From Microstegium vimineum (lineage: Eukaryota; Streptophyta; Magnoliopsida; Poales; Poaceae): DNA of 64,000 nt. The notes under the pieces are model-generated. The model saw nothing but the letters and a program-made list of their open reading frames with translations, made no database searches and had not been told where the DNA came from. The translations under genes were made by a program, and so were the position numbers. The DNA is taken from NCBI GenBank assembly GCA_022036555.1, contig CM039129.1:37230051-37294050 (forward strand). The letters are read 5' to 3'. Shown here piece after piece: positions 59,400-64,000 of this stretch. Position 1 is the first letter of the stretch; every line of letters begins with the position of its first letter.

Positions 59400-59780
59400 T
59401 CCTACGCTGAGGCTGATCGGAGGAGAGAAGAGATCGAACGGTGGCGTTCGCCGATCGAGAAAGGAGACCGAGGCAATTGCGTGGTTGCCGTGCTCGGCTA
59501 GCTAGCGATGCTGAGTTTGTTACTGTGCAGAATGTGTCAGGGCTATTGTCCCCTCACCTGCTCACCCCAAAAGCAATCGTTTCTTATTTTTCTCTCTTTT
59601 TCTGTGTTTTTTTTCACGTTTTGTTGTATGTAAATACTTTTTTTATTAATACGGCTGAATTATTGCATGGTTACACAAAATATACTAAACTAAATTCACA
59701 TGTAACTTAGCTAAGGTCATGTTTGATCCAAAGGCTAAAAATTAGTTTACCTTATAAAAATAAATTAAACATGAGCTAAA
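59400..59780. other. intergenic, no gene
   Basis: A GC-richer part (59400-59530) grades into AT-rich DNA. One 89-codon frame at 59441 has no recognisable feature. GGTCATGTTTGATCCAAAGG at 59715 may be a fragment of another MITE, with the partner part at 60115-60165. Confidence 0.4.
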
Positions 59781-60112
59781 AGCAACTCCAACAGTTTTGT
59801 AAATGAATTTGACATTCTTGTTTTTACAAAAAAAATCTAAAAACCAGATATCCAACGATTTGACAAATGGGCTTGACATTTTTGTTAACTTGGTAAACAC
59901 CGAGTGATATTTGACATATATGTCAAACTGTGGTTCGTTTGGCAATCGCCTCACGCGCTACTTCCGCGAGATATTTCCTCCTCGCGCGTATAATTTTTAG
60001 TTAACGGGAAACCGTTAGAGATTGACTCTTTTTACCTTTGTCATATTTATTTGGAACTTGACAAATTCTTAATTTTGCTAAACAAACAAAATGCAAAATC
60101 GTTGGAGTTGCT
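59781..60112. repeat. MITE A, AGCAACTCCAACAG termini (332 bp)
   Basis: Begins AGCAACTCCAACAGTTTTG and ends CAAAATCGTTGGAGTTGCT, inverted termini of about 19 bp. The inner block GACTCTTTTTACCTTTGTCA (about 60023) is shared with the second family member at 61059-61408. CTAA lies close to both ends as a possible duplication. Confidence 0.75.
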
Positions 60113-60168
60113 CTAACCATCAATTAGCCCTTATTAGTTCTTATTAGCTCCAAATTAGCTCACATTTA

Positions 60169-60492
60169 GGCCCTGTTTGGTTACCCGAACTAAACTTTAG
60201 TCCCTATCACATCGAATGTTTGAACACTAATTTAGAATATTAAATATAGACTTTTTAAAAAAACTAATTATATAGATTGTAACTATTTTACGAGATGAAT
60301 CTATTAATCCTAATTAGTCCATGATTTAACAATGTGATGTTACAATAAACATGTGCTAATAATGAATTAATTAGGCTTAATAGATTCGTCTCTTAAAATA
60401 GTTATGTCTTATGTAATTAGTTTATAATTATATCATATTTAATCTTTCTATTTAAAGATGCGTCCGACAATCCCCTGCATCCAAACAAACCC
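60169..60492. repeat. Tourist-like MITE, GGCCCTGTTTGG termini
   Basis: Starts GGCCCTGTTTGGTTACCC and ends ATCCAAACAAACCC. The interior contains the AATTAGTCCATGATTTA...AATTAATTAGGCTTAATAG blocks usual in this grass family. TA lies on both sides. Confidence 0.8.
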
Positions 60493-60960
60493 TAGACTTT
60501 CTAATTGGTATCCGAAAATATAAGCTAATCATTAGCTCTCGCATCCAACTCTAGAATAATTTACTGTCTTCGTTAGTGCCCACAATTTAGCTCTTGGATC
60601 CAACACTAGAAAAATATGGGCTAAATGACATAGATAACTAGTAAAGTGCCCACAATCAACTCTAGTCACTCTCTTCGTCATGAAATATGTGGAAAACAAT
60701 TATCTGAGACAGCGTCGCAGAGCGACTCGCGTGCAACACCCCGCCAGCGCCTGACACTTGTCCCGCTCACCCCACCACTTCGTTTTGTACCGCGCGCGCT
60801 GGCTTCGCTCGTTAGTGCGGCTCATTAGCCCAACGCCGTCCCTCTTATAGGAGCCGGCGCCTAGGTTCCCACCAAAGCGAGTCAATGGAGGCGTGTCATC
60901 GGGGACGAGGAGATGCAATCTCTAGAATCGCCAATCCCTTGGCGCTAGTCCTCTGCAGAT
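60493..60960. other. intergenic, no gene
   Basis: 60640-60920 is GC-richer. Open frames on both strands are short and unrecognised. Confidence 0.4.
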
Positions 60961-60965
60961 CATCG

Positions 60966-61026
60966 GTGGCTCATTGGTAGGACATCCAGTAAAGATGTCA
61001 TAGGGTTCAAATCCTAGATGCTACAC
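60966..61026 (+). other. tRNA-like relic (plus strand)
   Basis: TGGCTCATTGGTAGGACATC (A-box region) and GGGTTCAAATCCTAG (B-box, T-arm) have tRNA spacing. The 5' and 3' ends do not pair into an acceptor stem, so it is probably a SINE or tRNA pseudogene fragment. Confidence 0.5.
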
Positions 61027-61058
61027 AATAAGATCCTCTTGCGCTAGGGTTTAGTAAG

Positions 61059-61408
61059 AACATCTCCAACAGTTTTGCAAATGGGTTTTGCATTCTTGTT
61101 TTTGTAAAAAAGTCTCAAAAACTCCTATCCAACGGTTTGCCAATTAGACTTTGCATTTTTGTTAACTTGGTATTTTTCTGGGAAGGATTGACATATATGC
61201 CTAGCGGATCGCGCTTGGTATTTTCCGCGCTCGACCAACTTTGGTAATCGCCGCAACAATTTCCACAATTTTGGTAATTGTCAAGTCAATTTTGTTAATT
61301 GCAACCAAACCGTTGGAGATTGACTCTTTTTATCTTTGCCATATTTTTTTGGGACTTGGCAAACTCTCAAATTTGCTAATTAAAATATGCAAAACCGTTG
61401 GAGATGCT
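61059..61408. repeat. MITE B, second member of the CATCTCCAACAG family
   Basis: Begins AACATCTCCAACAGTTTTGC and ends GCAAAACCGTTGGAGATGCT. It shares the termini and the inner block GACTCTTTTTATCTTTGCCA (about 61321) with MITE A at 59781-60112 and has the same size. Confidence 0.78.
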
Positions 61409-61919
61409 ATAAGGGGTATCATTGGGATGTAAGTGTGCTAACCCGCGAATCCATATATAGGCTTAATTTTTGCGGGTTCAAGTGGCAACCTATAAAATTA
61501 AGCCTATATTTTAGCTCGCGGGCTGCCGCTTGCATCCCTAGGCGTCATCCCTGGTGGGGCTTTTTTAAAATATATAGAATTTGGTTTTATCTTAAGTCAA
61601 ACTATAATAATTTTAATTAAACTTACAAAATTGAATTCTTATATTCCAAGATAGAGGGAGTATTGTATTCTCTACACTCATTCTATCTACATCCAAATTT
61701 ATGCTTCATTAACACCTTTTCAAACTAGCCCGAGAATTTTAAGAGGTATATTGTTTAATACATATGACCAATAAACAATTATAGTAAATTGTATGTTTTC
61801 CCTTTGACATAATAGATACTTCGTAGTCTACCTCAAATTATGATAAACTTATTAATTACTTTTTTTTGCATGGGATAGATTTATACAGTTTTCATCGTAT
61901 TCATATTTAACTTGGCTTT
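61409..61919. other. intergenic, no gene
   Basis: AT-rich. The words AGGCTTAATTTTGCGGGTTC and its inverted relative (about 61455-61520: TATAAAATTAAGCCTATA) make a local inverted repeat. TATTCCAAGATAGAGGGAGTA at about 61645 resembles the end of a Stowaway MITE. Confidence 0.35.
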
Positions 61920-62788
61920 TGCTACGGTACTCCGGAATGAAGGTGGACCGTCCATTTATTCCGATCAAACGGTCACGATAGGTAATAGTATTTATTGAAT
62001 TTTTATTTTACTTCGGAATGAATGTTGGACGGTTGTCGACGTCGGCGAAGGAGCAACCTTTCAACGACATTAGCGGGGCAGTTCGTGGCGGCGGAGCCTC
62101 CCTCGGGTTGCGTCGTCCAGGCGGCAGCGCGTACGGAGCGTCGAGTGGCGGCGTCAAGGCGATGTACGACGCGTCCAGCAGCGCGTGCGTCCGGCGGCGG
62201 AGCCTCCGGATGGCTGCGGCGGCGGAGCCTCCGGATGGCTGCGGCGGTGTCGCCGTGGTCCGGCGGTGCCGAGCAGGGCAGTTCGTGGCGGCGGAGCCTC
62301 CCTCGAGCTGCGTCGTCCAGGCGGCAGCGCGTACGGAGCGTCGAGTGGCGGTGTCAAAGCGATGTACGACGCGTCCAGCAGCGCGTGCATCCGGCGGCAG
62401 AGCCTCCGGATGGCTGCGGCGGCGTCGCCGTGGTCCGGCGGTGCCAAGCGGGGCAGTTCGTGGCGGCGGAGCCTCCCTCGGGCTGCGTCGTCCAGGCGGC
62501 GGCGCGTACGGAACGTCGAGTGGCGGCGTCAAGGCAATGTACGACGCGTCCAGCAGCGCGTGCGTCCGGCGGCGGCGTCGCCGTGGTCCGGCACCGTCGA
62601 GCGGGGCAGTTCGTGGCGACAGAGCCTCCCTCGGGCTGCGTCGTCTAGACGGCAGCGCGTACGAAGCGTCGAGTGGCATGGTGTTTTATTTATTAATTTA
62701 TTTAGTAAATTATTAAGTTTAGAAAAATCAACAGTCCAGATTTGATTTAAGATATTACCTCATGCGAGGTAACCGGAGTACCTGAGCA
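61920..62788. mobile_element. TIR element with GC-rich tandem repeats inside
   Basis: The ends are TGCTACGGTACTCCGG and, inverted on the right, TGCTCAGGTACTCCGG: 16-bp termini with two mismatches. Between them lies a GC-rich tandem array at 62075-62675. The arms outside the array are AT-rich. No transposase and no clear target duplication are seen, so the class is undetermined. Confidence 0.5.
62070..62685. repeat. GC-rich tandem array, four variable-length units
   Basis: GGGCAGTTCGTGGCGGCGGA (one copy with GCGACAGA) begins units at about 62076, 62276, 62453 and 62602, so the units are about 200, 177 and 149 bp. Within units GGCGGAGCCTCCGGATGGCT is itself repeated or deleted, which explains the length changes. 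Frames stay open on both strands because of composition; I do not regard them as genes. Confidence 0.75.
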
Positions 62789-63700
62789 TTGACCAACTAA
62801 CTTTGCAAGACACTATGTGTATTTTTGAATATCCAATTAGTTTGAAATCTTGTGATTAACTATAGTGGACCTTCTTGCATCACATACTGTATAAAAGTCA
62901 TGAATCTAAATTTAATTTTTAAAATTCATTCTTGTTAAATGTAAAATATTTTTTGTCCTTAAGTTCAAACTCTTAGGTTCATTGTGTGTTTTATTAACTC
63001 TTTTTTTGCACCATTTTGAAATAAAGATTTTAGGTCATAGAGTCCGTTCTTAAATACTACAATTGAATAAGCATGAAACCCAAACCTTGTCATTTAAGAT
63101 AAATGATAAAGTGAGAAGTGAGATCTCAAATGGGTGTAGCGGTTTGAGAGGATATTTAATTTTCTAATAGTGAGATGACAATTGGGTTACATGAATTATC
63201 TATCTAATAGGAGTATTTGGGTAATTGATGCAAATTTAGGTTTCTTTTATATCATGTTTCTTAATGGCATATGTGTGTAGTTTAAATAGTCATGATTTAC
63301 TTTATGTTATTTTACGCAATACTAGGAGTGGGTAACTATCTAGAAAATATAATAGATCCAATAGCTATTATTATCGACAATTGTGATCATCTTTAAAAAA
63401 GATTTTCATATACATCTTTTACTAAATCAACCGTCCTTGGATTTGGTTGACTTAGTCAATTATTTCTATAAATTATGCTATTTTTATGGACAGTTGGCAT
63501 AAGATACCGCTCCTAAAACTATAATTTGTAGAGGGCGGTTGTGTTAACTCAACCTTTTTGAAAATAGGTTTGGAGGCGAGCTTTGAAAATTGATTTCTAG
63601 GGTCTCCCTAAACTTTTTTTTTCATTATTTCTCCGGATTGAACATTTGCACATGATATCTCCCTCATGTAATTTTTCACACGTATCGTATCTGGTCAATA
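62789..63700. other. AT-rich intergenic, nothing recognised
   Basis: No ORF of note, no clear repeat. Confidence 0.5.
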
Positions 63701-63719
63701 GAAATGGAGAATAGTTATA

Positions 63720-64000
63720 CACCACATAAGCGATCTGCACGCGAAGGGGTACGCACACGAGGGCGCGGCCAGGCCGCCGCCGCCGCCTGACCCCTGTTCC
63801 TCCCACTTCCGGCCTCCTGCCGGTGGAGAGGAGGAACGGGGGTCCATCGTTTTGAGTTGATCTACTGTTTTTACTAGAGTCTGAGTCGAGTCTAGGTCTA
63901 GAGTTTGCTCGCCGTCGATTTTCGACGGCGGAGTTTTGTTTTGCCGGAGGAGTGTGGCTTCTTCGCGGCTTGTTTTTCCTGGCGACGCCGGCGATGCGGA
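63720..64000. other. GC-rich end of window, possibly a gene leader or TE end
   Basis: GCCGCCGCCGCC followed by GTCGATTTTCGACGGCGG (a GTCGATTTTCGAC hairpin at about 63914) and CGACGCCGGCGATGCGG. This could be the 5' end of a plus-strand gene continuing past the window. The only ATG in the last 60 bp (63993) cannot be evaluated. Confidence 0.2.

Noticed and set aside
62008..62745. 190-230-codon open frames on both strands in the 62-kb array
   Set aside because: They are translations of the tandem repeat in every phase, with Arg/Ala/Gly-rich repetition and no start, splice or domain support.

Overview
The window is plant nuclear DNA, almost certainly from a grass. Introns are AT-rich with GT..AG borders, the one clear host gene has a plant-specific domain, the gene leader is GC/CT-rich, and nearly everything else is nested transposons of families typical of large grass genomes (CACTA, SIRE/Maximus-type Copia, Tourist-like MITEs). 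The species cannot be fixed from the sequence alone.

Layout. 1-6.5 kb: intergenic DNA with MITE remnants, a GC-rich inverted-repeat element (1.1-1.6 kb) and a complete small non-autonomous CACTA element (1624-2564, 3-bp target duplication CAT). 6.6-11.6 kb: the only convincing intact host gene, a nine-coding-exon DUF1336/EDR2_C protein of 562 residues with an N-terminal myristoylation signal, a spliced 5' leader and a possible upstream ORF. 12.76-13.69 kb: a short LTR plus leader of an element rich in the word CCTTCG. 13.69-33.15 kb: a 19-kb segment with a (TA)n microsatellite at each end. It holds a hairpin end, degenerate minisatellites and a 15.4-kb CACTA element (16920-32341) carrying decayed TNPD-like (minus) and TNPA-like (plus) genes. 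33.15-39.3 kb: CCTTCG-rich retroelement DNA again. 39301-58625: a 19.3-kb Copia element on the minus strand with two ~1.2-kb LTRs and GTTCA target duplications. It contains gag, protease, integrase, RT-RNase H and an extra third ORF, and is itself interrupted by a second, internally deleted Copia element (45836-50804, TSD CCTCA) and a 2.3-kb solo LTR (52288-54621, TSD GCAAT). 58.6-64 kb: a possible broken plastid-protein gene, four MITEs, a tRNA-like relic and a GC-rich TIR element with tandem repeats.

How it fits together. The region records layered insertion. The CACTA genes would have acted on the subterminal repeats of their own element, and the Copia gag-pol on its own LTRs, but all of these genes carry stop codons or frameshifts, so no element here looks autonomous now. 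The unexplained signals I rate highest are the family-specific GC-rich words scattered through three retroelements (GGGCGGCACTGCCGCCC, TCCGGAC, CCTTCG), tRNA-like modules recurring in several unrelated transposons, and the microsatellite-bracketed 19-kb insertion. I found no CRISPR array, rRNA, functional tRNA or prokaryote-type system.
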